Shown here: positions 7,520 through 16,342 of the stretch, one piece after another | Layout: each line of letters begins with the position of its first letter | Position numbering within the stretch: position 1 is the stretch's first letter | Origin: CANHVK01 sp044232905 | GTDB taxonomy: Bacteria; Bacteroidota; Bacteroidia; Flavobacteriales_D; Crocinitomicaceae | DNA: 64,000 nucleotides | Reading direction: 5' to 3' | Assembly (NCBI GenBank): GCA_044232905.1 | Contig: JBIIKZ010000003.1 | Location: 38,934 to 102,933, forward strand | Position numbers and translations under genes: made by a program | Notes under the pieces: model-generated | What the model was told of the DNA's origin: nothing | The model's input: only the letters and a program-made list of their open reading frames with translations | Databases searched by the model: none

Positions 7520-8767
7520 CTATTTTTCAACAATTTCAACTTTCAATATTTTTTCACTGTGGGGACCTACAACTACTTTTTGAGAAACTTTATAACCTAC
7601 ACACCACAATACAGAATTATCATCTACCAAAACCATACAGCGCTCTCGCTCCGAAGAAAACACTTTTGCTTCCGTCAAAACGTCTGAAATCAATTTACTT
7701 CCTTTCATGCCAATAGGGGAAATTCGATCTCCTTGTTCCCAAAGACGTAATACCAACTCCCCTTCTACTTTCGCAGGATCTAAATAAAGGATTTCTTTTG
7801 TGAAAACAGAAGGTAAGACCTCAACATACTCTGTAATAAATCCATACTGAGAAAGCTTTCCCGAACTAACAAATGTAAACCCTATGGATTCCTTGTAAAT
7901 TTTATAATCTCCACATAGTATCCACTTCCCTTTTTGCGAGGTTCTAATTTTCACCAATGCTGCATACACGGTATAATCTCCACCAAAGTGACGAATGACT
8001 TCTAAACGAACTTCTTCTGCTAAATCATCATAATCAGCATATTGCCATAGTTTATTTTGTACTAGCATGGAAATAACGGAAGCTGCTTGTAGCTCATAAT
8101 AGCGTTGTGTTTCCTGAAAAGAATTCACCAAGGTTAAAACCGAATCTTTTAATGTTGGGATTTCAGTATACAAGTGTGGCAACAAAATATTTCGGATACG
8201 ATTACGTGTATATTTATTTTCTTGATTCGAATGATCCTCCCGCCACGTAAGTGAATATTCTCCTGCAAAAGCAAGGATCTCTTGTTTAGAATTTTCAAGC
8301 AAAGGCCTTACAATTCGGTCATGATTCTCCAACATACAAGACATACCTAACACACCTGACTTGCGTGCTAAATGTTGAAAAAATGTCTCCACTTGATCAT
8401 CTTTATGTTGCCCTAAAGCAACAAAACTTTCTTTATTTTTTATTAAATGTTCTTGAAAAAATGCATAACGTATCTTTCTTGCGACTTCCTGTAAGTTTCC
8501 ACCTGATGCTTTAAGTATAGAAGGTGTATCGACTTTTTTTACATGAAAAGAAAGTCCTAGTTTCGAACTTAATTCCAAAACAAATTGTTCATCTGCATCC
8601 GAATCTATTCCTCGCAAAGAATAGTTTACATGTAACACCTCTAAATCTGGACAAAAAGATCTTAAAGCTACTAATAAAACAACAGAATCTACCCCACCAC
8701 TACATCCTACAAAGATTTTATGTTTAGCTAAAAAAGACCATTTAGATTGAATTTGCTCCAATTGCAT
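7520..8767 (-). CDS. tilS: tRNA(Ile)-lysidine synthase
   Basis: TilS converts C34 of the CAU-anticodon tRNA-Ile to lysidine using ATP and lysine. The PP-loop motif S23-G-G-V-D-S28 is at the N-terminus, followed by the HVNYSLRG and LGQHKDDQVETF segments of the N-type ATPase domain (to about 220). The C-terminal substrate-binding part includes LRLWEQGDRISPIGMKGSK. Length (415) is normal. The ATG at 8767 shares its A with the TGA stop of pabB, so the two are translationally coupled; a GTG one codon earlier is an alternative. Confidence 0.95.
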   Translation of the reverse strand: MQLEQIQSKWSFLAKHKIFVGCSGGVDSVVLLVALRSFCPDLEVLHVNYSLRGIDSDADEQFVLELSSKLGLSFHVKKVDTPSILKASGGNLQEVARKIRYAFFQEHLIKNKESFVALGQHKDDQVETFFQHLARKSGVLGMSCMLENHDRIVRPLLENSKQEILAFAGEYSLTWREDHSNQENKYTRNRIRNILLPHLYTEIPTLKDSVLTLVNSFQETQRYYELQAASVISMLVQNKLWQYADYDDLAEEVRLEVIRHFGGDYTVYAALVKIRTSQKGKWILCGDYKIYKESIGFTFVSSGKLSQYGFITEYVEVLPSVFTKEILYLDPAKVEGELVLRLWEQGDRISPIGMKGSKLISDVLTEAKVFSSERERCMVLVDDNSVLWCVGYKVSQKVVVGPHSEKILKVEIVEK

Positions 8768-9960
8768 CACCTAAAAAAATGTAAAATTTTATTCACCTTC
8801 ACTAAACATTCTTCATATTCTTTTTCGGGATCCGACTTCATTGTGATTGCACTACCTACAGAACAAGACAATCGTTGTTTACGCTTATTATACAACAAAG
8901 ATCGAATAACCACATTAAAATCAAAATCACCGTTCGGAAATATAAGCCCAACAGAACCTGAATATAACCCTCTTCGAAAGGATTCATGTTTTTCGATTAA
9001 TTGCATTACACGTACCTTTGGCGCACCCGTCATAGAACCCATCGGGAAACTTGCACGTAAAATATGTTCTAAAGTGATTGTAGGATCAACTTCACATACA
9101 ATCGTCGAAACCAAATGGTGTAAGGTCTCAAACGTTTGGAGTTCACACAAATGCGCAACTTCTACACTCCCTCTTTTTGCAATCCTAGAAAAATCATTTC
9201 GGACTAAATCGGTAATCATCACATTTTCAGACACCTCTTTCTTGTCTCCCTGAAGCTTTTGTTTTAACACCTCATCTTCCTCCGCATCTATACCTCTTCG
9301 AATTGTTCCTTTTATAGGTTGCGATAATAAACGTGTGCCAACTTTTTGAATATAACGCTCGGGACTAAAACACATCACCGACCAATCTTCAAAATTTAAT
9401 AACACTGAAAATGGCGCTTGTGTCTTTTCATGGATGGAACGGAATAAAGAGGTAGCATCGAGTTCACGAACATTTTCAGCGTAAAATTCTTGACAAAAAT
9501 TCAATTCATAACAGTTTCCGTATTGAATTTCTTCCTTAATCTGATTAACAGAATTAACATACGCATCTCGCGAAATACGCGACTCAAACTGTATCGATTG
9601 ATTTAAAACACTTGCTTCCGTTTCTGTAATTCGTCGAAATAACTGGAAGGCATAATCGCGTATTTCCGGAGTTTCTTGTCCTTGAATGAAAGTAGCATTC
9701 GAAAAATCTACCACATAATCTGGTGACCATAAAACAACAATCGGAAATTCAACTGCGTCTGGATTCTCACTTTTTAAATCCTCCAATTCATTTTTTAAAT
9801 CATAGGATAAACAAGTAAAAATATATCTTCCTGCATGTGCATCGATAAAAACTTGCATTCCTGTAAAATCTCCACCAGCATGCATCACCCAACGTTCACC
9901 CGTGCCAAATCCGAGTAACTGTTTATCAGGGAAATAAATTAAATCGTAGGATGTTTGCAT
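8767..9960 (-). CDS. pabB: aminodeoxychorismate synthase component I
   Basis: This 397-residue chorismate-utilising enzyme carries the PabB signature PIKGT; the lysine separates PabB from TrpE, which has PIAGT. It also carries ENVMITDLVRND, FPMGSMTGAPK and a C-terminal GSAIT segment. It makes 4-amino-4-deoxychorismate for folate with a glutamine amidotransferase partner that is not encoded here. It is the first gene of a two-gene unit with tilS. A strong hairpin ends 6 bases before the start codon and may be an upstream terminator or may affect expression. Confidence 0.92.
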   Translation of the reverse strand: MQTSYDLIYFPDKQLLGFGTGERWVMHAGGDFTGMQVFIDAHAGRYIFTCLSYDLKNELEDLKSENPDAVEFPIVVLWSPDYVVDFSNATFIQGQETPEIRDYAFQLFRRITETEASVLNQSIQFESRISRDAYVNSVNQIKEEIQYGNCYELNFCQEFYAENVRELDATSLFRSIHEKTQAPFSVLLNFEDWSVMCFSPERYIQKVGTRLLSQPIKGTIRRGIDAEEDEVLKQKLQGDKKEVSENVMITDLVRNDFSRIAKRGSVEVAHLCELQTFETLHHLVSTIVCEVDPTITLEHILRASFPMGSMTGAPKVRVMQLIEKHESFRRGLYSGSVGLIFPNGDFDFNVVIRSLLYNKRKQRLSCSVGSAITMKSDPEKEYEECLVKVNKILHFFR

Positions 9961-9966
9961 AGAAGT

Positions 9967-9997
9967 AAAAAAGGTTATTTCACGATGAAATAACCTT
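9967..9997 (-). terminator. hairpin with T tail directly upstream of pabB
   Basis: The perfect 12-base stem AAGGTTATTTCA / TGAAATAACCTT has a 3-base loop and is followed on the minus strand by TTTTAC. It lies 157 bases after the DUF1573 gene stop and ends just before the pabB ATG. It is a good terminator for the upstream gene, but it leaves no room for a separate pabB promoter between it and the start codon. Confidence 0.6.
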
Positions 9998-10039
9998 AAA
10001 AATAATGATATTCTCTAAATTAATATTGCAATTAGGTTG

Positions 10040-10140
10040 AATTAAAAAGACGAATAACGAATTATTTTAAGATGAAAAACGCGGAGATTACACAAGTAAA
10101 TGAGCAGTTTTGAATCAATAATAATGAAGTTAGTGGTCTT
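10040..10140 (+). repeat. structured interspersed repeat, copy C (divergent)
   Basis: The core GATTACACAAGTAAATGAG (10086-10104) matches the core of copies at 12.4 and 46.6 kb. It is flanked by a potential outer stem (GATGAAAAAC on the left, GTTTTGAATC on the right, 8 of 10 pairs). It lacks the GAGGC box and the terminal arms seen in the better copies. Confidence 0.4.
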
Positions 10141-10153
10141 TTTAAACAACCGA

Positions 10154-10588
10154 CTAGTTGCGAGGACCTCCGGTGTTGACTGGTGCATCCCCATCCGGTG
10201 CAGGATTCACATTCCCTTTTATTCGAACGATTTTAGTTGGGTCATTCGTTGCATTTGATAATATTGTAATGCTTTTATTGATTGGACCAGCAATCTTTGT
10301 ATTATATTTTACCGTTATAACACCTTTACCTCCAGGAGGAATTGGTTCTTTTGTATGAGAAGGAACTGTACAGTTACAAGGTGCAGTAGCTTTCGTGATT
10401 AGTAATGGTGCCGTTCCTGTATTTGTAAATTCAAAAGTACATTCGCCATTAGAACCATATTTAATTGTACCATAATCATGTACTTCTTTCTTAAAGTCTA
10501 TTTGGGGACCTCCTAATTGCATAAAAGAGGTTAGTCCTAATAGTAATCCAACTAACATAAGTGGAAAGAATAAAATTCTATTTTTCAT
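10154..10588 (-). CDS. DUF1573 domain protein, exported
   Basis: An N-terminal hydrophobic signal (residues 1-22 from MKNRILFF) is followed by an immunoglobulin-like domain of the DUF1573 type. Visible signs are FKKEVHDYGTIKYG, the CTFEFTNTGTAPLLI strand pair, CNCTVP, and IPPGGKGVITVKYNT. The family is common and multi-copy in Bacteroidota; no biochemical role is established. ATG 10588 is chosen because the -7 box lies 27 bases upstream, across the region coding for a longer in-frame start at 10618. The C-terminus is a short Pro/Gly tail. Confidence 0.85.
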   Translation of the reverse strand: MKNRILFFPLMLVGLLLGLTSFMQLGGPQIDFKKEVHDYGTIKYGSNGECTFEFTNTGTAPLLITKATAPCNCTVPSHTKEPIPPGGKGVITVKYNTKIAGPINKSITILSNATNDPTKIVRIKGNVNPAPDGDAPVNTGGPRN

Positions 10589-10615
10589 AATGAATGTTTT
10601 GTGAAATTTGTAATT

Positions 10616-10623
10616 CAAATATA
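10616..10623 (-). promoter_or_regulatory. -7 element of the DUF1573 gene
   Basis: The minus strand reads TATATTTG, an exact TAnnTTTG match, 27 bases before the chosen ATG. Confidence 0.6.
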
Positions 10624-10660
10624 GAGATAAAATGCCAAAAAAGTTTCTTTTTAAGATTTG

Positions 10661-11185
10661 TTAAGAATTCTTTAATCGTAAATGAACCATCGCTACAACT
10701 TCCTTTTTTAATTTGGGATGCTCAAGTAACAAACGTTCATAATAATAACGCATCTTTTTTTGATCTTTTAAAAATACCTCTGCCGTAGTTGCTGCATTCA
10801 ATAATAATGCCGCTTTTTCTTTGTAATTAGGAAAACGTGTTAATAAGGTATCTGTCCATGAAAGCGATAATGCATATTTTTTCTCTTGAAGATACAATTG
10901 TTGTAATTTATCTAAATAAATAGCAGAATGTTCATTTTCAATACCCAGTCGAAACGCACGTTTATAATTAGACGCCAAAAGATGAATGGTTTGAAGAGGA
11001 AGTGTGTCCACCGAATTATTCATTAATTTTTCATAGGAAGCATGTAATGAATCTTCTAAGGCAAGGATTCTTTTTTCTACACGCGAAAGATTCGTTAAAC
11101 CAACTTTTACATTTTTGGATGTTTTATTCTCACGAGTACACCCAAGAAATAAAAAGACAAAAAGAAAATAAAAACACCAACGCAT
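10661..11185 (-). CDS. lipoprotein with helical repeat-like body
   Basis: The protein has 174 residues. The signal ends in LFLGC, a good lipobox with lipidation at Cys16. The rest is mostly helical, with hydrophobic and aromatic spacing like TPR repeats (ALSLSWTDTLLTRFPNYKEKA, followed by LLNAATTAEVFLKDQKKM). Location is expected to be the inner leaflet of the outer membrane or the periplasmic face. It starts at the base right after the def stop codon, so it is translated from the def message. Function is unknown. Confidence 0.8.
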   Translation of the reverse strand: MRWCFYFLFVFLFLGCTRENKTSKNVKVGLTNLSRVEKRILALEDSLHASYEKLMNNSVDTLPLQTIHLLASNYKRAFRLGIENEHSAIYLDKLQQLYLQEKKYALSLSWTDTLLTRFPNYKEKAALLLNAATTAEVFLKDQKKMRYYYERLLLEHPKLKKEVVAMVHLRLKNS

Positions 11186-11782
11186 CTATCTTCCTTTTTT
11201 TATTGCAGGAAAACGCATGCGATAATCAACAACGATCAATCCTTTAGAAATATTCCCTAATTTCTTGGTTAATAATTTTCGTTTTAAAACAGATAAATGA
11301 TCGGTAAATAAAACCCCTTGAATATGATCGTACTCATGTTGAATAATACGCGCAGCATAGCCATCAAAGGTTACTTTATCGTGAAAGTTCCAATGCTCAT
11401 CGTAATAAGAAATAACCACTTTTTCTTTACGATATACTTCTTCACGAATTTTAGGTATGCTCAAACATCCTTCATTAAACCCCCACTCTTCTCCTAACTC
11501 GTCGTGTATAATTGGATTCACAAACACTTTCTTGAAATCTTTTAACCCTTCTATTCTAGGATCTTTTGCATCTTCTTCATCTTCTAAAAAAGGAGCGCCA
11601 TCTACAATAAACAAACGAATAGATTGACCTATTTGTGGAGCGGCTAAACCAACACCTTGCGCATTATACATCGTTTCAAACATATTTGCTACTAATACGT
11701 CCAAACCTTCAAAAGATTTATCGATCTCTACCGCTTCTTTCTTCAATACAGGATCGCCATATGCTACAACAGGTAATATCAT
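11186..11782 (-). CDS. def: peptide deformylase
   Basis: This metalloenzyme removes the formyl group from nascent N-terminal methionine. All three motifs are present: GVGLAAPQIG (43-52), EGCLSIP with metal ligand Cys106, and QHEYDH with His149, catalytic Glu150 and His153. Length (198) is normal. It is the first gene of a unit with the lipoprotein gene and has a good Bacteroidota promoter. Confidence 0.97.
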   Translation of the reverse strand: MILPVVAYGDPVLKKEAVEIDKSFEGLDVLVANMFETMYNAQGVGLAAPQIGQSIRLFIVDGAPFLEDEEDAKDPRIEGLKDFKKVFVNPIIHDELGEEWGFNEGCLSIPKIREEVYRKEKVVISYYDEHWNFHDKVTFDGYAARIIQHEYDHIQGVLFTDHLSVLKRKLLTKKLGNISKGLIVVDYRMRFPAIKKGR

Positions 11783-11800
11783 TTTTTTCTATTTAAAAAT

Positions 11801-11831
11801 CAAATGTAGAAAGAAAGTAGAAGATATTCAA
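11801..11831 (-). promoter_or_regulatory. promoter of def
   Basis: On the minus strand a TTTTTG at the -33 position is separated by 20 bases from TACATTTG (11801-11808), an exact -7 box, 18 bases before the ATG. Confidence 0.7.
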
Positions 11832-11917
11832 AAATTGAAAATAAACATAAGCTACTTTCAGGATTTATATGTTTATTTATACTTATCCAAATTTGGTATT
11901 ACATTCAATAAGTAAAC

Positions 11918-12346
11918 TTAATTTAATTGAATTGAACGCATATACGATTGCAATAAGATAGTAGCACTAACTTCATCAATCAATGCTTTATCTTGTTTTT
12001 TATTTTTAGTTAGTCCAGACATTGAAATCGCTTGACTCGCCATTTTAGAAGTGAATCGCTCATCATATAACGTTACAAACAAAGTAGGAAACTCTTTTTT
12101 CAACACTTCAAAAAGAATATGAACATTTTCAGTAATATGTGTATTTTCATTGTTTAATCGCTTTGGCTCTCCTAAAACTAAAGTCCCAATATTTTTCTCT
12201 GAAACAATCTTGTGTACTTCCACAAGCAATACTTTGCTATATACTGTCTTTAATCCGCTTGCAATAATATTGTTTTCATCTGTAATGGCTAACCCGGTTC
12301 GTTTCAAACCAAAATCGAGTGCTAAAATTCGTTTACTTTTATTCAT
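11918..12346 (-). CDS. ruvX: RuvX/YqgF family putative Holliday junction resolvase
   Basis: This 142-residue RNase H-fold protein has ILALDFGLKRTGLA at the N-terminus (first acidic residue Asp10), the LVLGEPKRLN strand, and YDERFTS and DEVSATILLQ near the end, all typical of YqgF. The family is linked to 16S rRNA 5' maturation and is structurally related to RuvC. It has its own promoter and lies 135 bases upstream of def on the same strand. Confidence 0.93.
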   Translation of the reverse strand: MNKSKRILALDFGLKRTGLAITDENNIIASGLKTVYSKVLLVEVHKIVSEKNIGTLVLGEPKRLNNENTHITENVHILFEVLKKEFPTLFVTLYDERFTSKMASQAISMSGLTKNKKQDKALIDEVSATILLQSYMRSIQLN

Positions 12347-12354
12347 AAGTATTA

Positions 12355-12362
12355 CAAAGATA
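12355..12362 (-). promoter_or_regulatory. -7 element of ruvX
   Basis: The minus strand reads TATCTTTG, an exact TAnnTTTG match, 8 bases before the ATG, which implies a very short leader. Confidence 0.55.
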
Positions 12363-12402
12363 GTTAGATTTTAGATAGATAAAGAAATTCAACTAACTAT
12401 AA

Positions 12403-12523
12403 GGTGACTTCTAAAAATTAGATAATTCGAGGCAAACAAAAAATTAAATCCGCAGTTTACATTAGTAAATGAGGAATTAAATTTTGAAGTTGAACGAAGA
12501 AAAAGCAATTTTTAGTAGTTACC
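12403..12523 (+). repeat. structured interspersed repeat, copy A
   Basis: This 121-base element has terminal inverted arms (GGTGACTTCTAAAAATT at the left; the right arm read in reverse is GGTAACTACTAAAAATT, 15 of 17 identical). Inside are a TCGAGGC box, a left stem strand (AAAAATTAAATCC), a core TTTAC-ATTA-GTAAATGAG, a right stem strand (GGAATTAAATTTT) and an AACGAAGAAAAAGC box. It sits between the ruvX promoter region and the dapD -7 box. Copies B, C and D are at 46523, 10040 and 46400. Confidence 0.7.
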
Positions 12524-12527
12524 TATG

Positions 12528-12535
12528 TATATTTG
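12528..12535 (+). promoter_or_regulatory. -7 element of dapD
   Basis: TATATTTG, an exact match, ends 15 bases before the dapD ATG and begins 5 bases after the right arm of repeat copy A, so the repeat occupies the -33 region. Confidence 0.65.
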
Positions 12536-12550
12536 TTAAAAAAATTAATA

Positions 12551-13360
12551 ATGAGATCTATCATAGAAAGCGCATGGGAAAACCGTTCCCTTTTAGCAGA
12601 TAAAAGCACAATACTAGCTATCGAACACGTTATTGAAGAATTAGATAAAGGAATCATTCGTGTTGCAGAACAATCGGATTCTGGGGAATGGACTACTAAT
12701 GAATGGGTTAAGAAAGCAGTTATTTTATATTTCCCAATCCGTCAAATGGAAACTATCGAAGTTGGTCCATTTGAATTTCACGATAAAATGTTATTAAAAA
12801 AAGGATATAAACAACTAGGTGTTCGAGTTGTTCCGCATGCTATCGCACGTTATGGTGCCTACTTATCCAAAAATGTAATATTAATGCCTTCGTATGTTAA
12901 CATTGGTGCTTATGTAGATGAAGGTACAATGGTAGACACATGGGCAACTGTTGGATCCTGTGCTCAAATTGGAAAAAATGTCCATTTAAGTGGAGGTGTA
13001 GGAATTGGTGGTGTATTAGAACCTTTACAAGCTAGTCCAGTCATTATTGAAGATAATGCATTTATTGGTTCACGTAGTATTATCGTAGAAGGTGTTCGCG
13101 TTGGTAAAGAAGCGGTGATTGGAGCAAATGTATGTATAACAAAATCCACAAAAATCATCGATGTTACTGGTGATAATCCGATTGAAACTGTTGGATATAT
13201 TCCTGAAAGAAGTGTTGTTATACCTGGGAGCTACACGAAAAAATTCCCCGCAGGAGAATTCCAAGTGCCTTGTGCCTTAATTATTGGTAAACGAAAAGAA
13301 AGCACGAATTTAAAAACTTCTTTAAATGATGCATTACGCGAACACAACGTTGCTGTATAA
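12551..13360 (+). CDS. dapD: tetrahydrodipicolinate N-succinyltransferase
   Basis: This enzyme of the lysine/diaminopimelate pathway succinylates tetrahydrodipicolinate. It has 269 residues: an N-terminal helical domain (to about 100), then a left-handed beta helix visible as hexapeptide repeats (VNIGAYVDEGTMVDTWATVG, IGKNVHLSGGVGIGG, NAFIGSRSIIVEGVRVGKEAVIGANV). ATG 12551 is used; an earlier in-frame TTG at 12533 overlaps the promoter box. Confidence 0.95.
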   Translation: MRSIIESAWENRSLLADKSTILAIEHVIEELDKGIIRVAEQSDSGEWTTNEWVKKAVILYFPIRQMETIEVGPFEFHDKMLLKKGYKQLGVRVVPHAIARYGAYLSKNVILMPSYVNIGAYVDEGTMVDTWATVGSCAQIGKNVHLSGGVGIGGVLEPLQASPVIIEDNAFIGSRSIIVEGVRVGKEAVIGANVCITKSTKIIDVTGDNPIETVGYIPERSVVIPGSYTKKFPAGEFQVPCALIIGKRKESTNLKTSLNDALREHNVAV

Positions 13361-13472
13361 TGTGCGTCTTGTTAGTGATATAAAGAATAAAAAGGATTAT
13401 TTATTTGTTAAAAAATTGTTTCTTTGTAATCAATTTAAGATTTTAGTAAAGTTTAATTAAAATACAAACACC

Positions 13473-16265
13473 ATGAAATTACGTAATATTATTATGTTAA
13501 TCGTAGTTCTAACAACTGGTTTCACCAGTTTGTTTGCTCAAAATTCAAACCAAGGATTCTCCTGTGGACAAGCTGAAATGCAGCAGAAATTATGGGATAA
13601 TAATCCGGATGCATACAAAGAGTATGAAAATATTTTAAAAAATTTAGACAAATTTGAAATAGAAGTTGACAAAAAACGAGGGGCAAAAAAATATATAATC
13701 CCGATTGTTTTCCATATTTTGCATGAAAATGGTTCAGAAAACATATCAGATGAACAAGTCAAAGATCAAGTTAGAATATTAAACTTGGACTTTAATAAAT
13801 TGAATGCTGACACATCTAAAGTTCAACCTGAATTTAAAGATATAATTGCAAACTGTAATTTTGAATTTCGTTTGGCAACTAAAGATCCATTAGGTAATTG
13901 TACAAATGGAATTAACCATTATTATACGAATCTTACAAATAACGCAAGCGATAACTCCAAAATTAACCAATGGAATAGAGCGCAATATTTAAATGTTTGG
14001 GTGGTTAAAACTATTGGTAAATCGGGCGTTGCAGGTTATGCATACTTTCCAAACAGCGCTGTTGGACCATTCTTCAAAGGAGATGGTATTATTATTCTTC
14101 ATAATTATATTGGATCTATTGGCACTTCAAATAACTATAGATCTAGAGCTTTAACGCATGAAATTGGTCACTATCTAGGTCTAGCACATGTATGGGGAAA
14201 TAGTAATGACCCTGAAGTAAGCTGTGGCGATGATGGCATCACGGATACTCCAAAAACAAAAGGACATACTAGCTGTGTGAAATCTTCACTAAATGATACA
14301 AAACAAACGTGTGTAACAGGTTTAATTTTTAAATATTCTTTAGACAGCGTAAAAGTATCAAGTGGTTCAACTGACCCAACAAATCTAGATAAAACTGATT
14401 CAGCAACTTTCTCTGCATTTAAAGCTGTTGGGGTTTCTGCGAATTCTTCAACAAATAAAATCTTTGAATTTACAAACTGGGGAATCGGTGGAGTTGATAA
14501 AGACACAACATATGCGAATCAAACTGGAACAATTGACAATCAAAAATACTATGAGTTCTCGGTAAGCCCAAAGAAAAATGGACTTTTGACGATTGATCAA
14601 ATCAAATTCAAAACTTACAGAGATTCAAATGGTATAAAATCTTTTGCGGTAAGATCAAGTATTGATAATTACAAATCAAACTTAGCTCTTTCTACTTCCA
14701 ACACACAAATTACTCGAATCATAAACAATGAAGGCTATATTAAAAATGACTCAGCAAAATGGTTTATTTCTACTGTTAAAACTTCAGGTAAAGATTTTCA
14801 AGATTTAACTACGAATGAAAAAGTAACTTTCCGCATCTATGGTTGGAATGCTGAAAAAGCAAATGGATCATTTGGAATTGACTCTGTTGTTGTTTCAGGA
14901 AAAACTGGCGCCATAGAGAACATAGAAAACTACATGGAATATTCCTATTGTTCATACATGTTCACAAACGAGCAAGCTAAATTAATGCGCTTTAATTTAG
15001 AAAGCTCGTTAAGCTCAAGAAACAATTTATGGACAGAAGCAAATTTAATTGCAACTGGTGTAAACGAACCTAACCCAGTTGCAAATTGTATTCCTAAAGC
15101 GAATTTCAATATGACATTAAAAAAAGACAATCAAAATACTACTACCAATATTTGTGCTGGAAACACAGTTGTCTTTCACGATAATTCTGAAAATGCTACT
15201 CCAACCTCTAGAAAATGGTCTTTTGAAAATGGAACGCCAGCTACTTCTACAGATGCTAATCCTGAAGTAACTTTTGATAAAGCAGGTGGTCATAACGTTA
15301 CTTTAATCGTAACAAATGAACAAGGATCTGATACATTATCCATCAATAATTATGTTTATGTTACAACTTTTGCAACTGAAACAGGTTATTTATCCGAGAA
15401 TTTTGAAAAAGGATATTCTTGGGATTGGGTAGTTGATGATAAAAACCTGAATTCATCAAGATTTGGTTTATCAACTAAATATGGCAAATCGAAAAGTCAA
15501 TGTTTAAAACTAGATAACTACCGTGACCTTTCTAAATATCAATCGTACCAAGATGAATATTTTTACTATGATCGTTTGGCAGGAACAAAACACGCTATCA
15601 TTTCTCCAGCAATCAATTTAACTACCACTACGAATGTCAGTATATCGTTTGATTATGCATTCGCTACTGATGCTTATTATGATTCTTTGATTACAGATCA
15701 ACTAAATGTATATGTATCCAAAGATTGTGGAGAAAATTGGTCACTTAAAAAATCAATTGCTGGTCCTAAAGCAACAACGAGCTCTATTACTGTAAACACA
15801 CTACTTACAGCTGGTAATTCAAGTGGATCTTCATTTTCACCGGAATCAGATGTTTTATGGAGAAATATTTCAATACCTCTTTCCGTAAATTCTTCTGATA
15901 CCAAGACACGTATCAAATTTGAATTTGTTCCTTCAAAATATGCTAACAACTTCTATATTGATAATGTAAATATTAATGGAGTTTTACAAATTGAAGAAAG
16001 TCCAATTACTAAAATGAACTTAAATGTTTATCCTAATCCAATGAATGAAAATGAAAACATTTCCATAAGCTACCAAGCAAATAATGAAAATGTAACATTT
16101 GAATTAATTGATGTACAAGGAAAAGTATTAGTAAAAGAAATAAACACAAACAAAAACACAACAGTTAATCATACATTTAATAATACTAAATTAACTTCTG
16201 GATGTTATTTTTTGAAAGCTTCACAAGGTGAATTTACTTCCACTTTTAAAGTGGTAGTTTTATAA
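13473..16265 (+). CDS. secreted M43 (pappalysin-like) metalloprotease with PKD and type IX sorting domains
   Basis: The protein has 930 residues. The signal peptide ends FTSLFAQ (1-23). The catalytic domain has the zinc motif H229-E-I-G-H233-xxxxx-H239, then CGDDGITDTPKTKGHT typical of Bacteroidota M43 enzymes, and the Met-turn segment NYMEYSYCSYMFTNEQ (487-501). Between these two, where relatives usually have a short loop, about 200 residues (281-480) form an extra beta-rich domain. A PKD-like domain (about 541-632) and a jelly-roll-like region (about 640-845) follow. The last 80 residues (NLNVYPNPMNENE to FKVVVL) are a type A sorting domain for the type IX secretion system. Substrates are unknown. 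Confidence 0.9.
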   Translation: MKLRNIIMLIVVLTTGFTSLFAQNSNQGFSCGQAEMQQKLWDNNPDAYKEYENILKNLDKFEIEVDKKRGAKKYIIPIVFHILHENGSENISDEQVKDQVRILNLDFNKLNADTSKVQPEFKDIIANCNFEFRLATKDPLGNCTNGINHYYTNLTNNASDNSKINQWNRAQYLNVWVVKTIGKSGVAGYAYFPNSAVGPFFKGDGIIILHNYIGSIGTSNNYRSRALTHEIGHYLGLAHVWGNSNDPEVSCGDDGITDTPKTKGHTSCVKSSLNDTKQTCVTGLIFKYSLDSVKVSSGSTDPTNLDKTDSATFSAFKAVGVSANSSTNKIFEFTNWGIGGVDKDTTYANQTGTIDNQKYYEFSVSPKKNGLLTIDQIKFKTYRDSNGIKSFAVRSSIDNYKSNLALSTSNTQITRIINNEGYIKNDSAKWFISTVKTSGKDFQDLTTNEKVTFRIYGWNAEKANGSFGIDSVVVSGKTGAIENIENYMEYSYCSYMFTNEQAKLMRFNLESSLSSRNNLWTEANLIATGVNEPNPVANCIPKANFNMTLKKDNQNTTTNICAGNTVVFHDNSENATPTSRKWSFENGTPATSTDANPEVTFDKAGGHNVTLIVTNEQGSDTLSINNYVYVTTFATETGYLSENFEKGYSWDWVVDDKNLNSSRFGLSTKYGKSKSQCLKLDNYRDLSKYQSYQDEYFYYDRLAGTKHAIISPAINLTTTTNVSISFDYAFATDAYYDSLITDQLNVYVSKDCGENWSLKKSIAGPKATTSSITVNTLLTAGNSSGSSFSPESDVLWRNISIPLSVNSSDTKTRIKFEFVPSKYANNFYIDNVNINGVLQIEESPITKMNLNVYPNPMNENENISISYQANNENVTFELIDVQGKVLVKEINTNKNTTVNHTFNNTKLTSGCYFLKASQGEFTSTFKVVVL

Positions 16266-16279
16266 CATTACGTATACAA

Positions 16280-16321
16280 AAAAATAAGGGGGGTAATCAA
16301 ATTGATTATCCCCCTTGTTTT
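16280..16321. terminator. bidirectional terminator between convergent genes
   Basis: The 15-base stem AAGGGGGGTAATCAA / TTGATTATCCCCCTT has one G-T pair and a minimal loop. A run of A precedes it and GTTTTTG follows, so it can serve both the protease gene and the convergent MazG-like gene. Confidence 0.85.
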
Positions 16322-16342
16322 TGTACTTTTTAATAAAGTATT

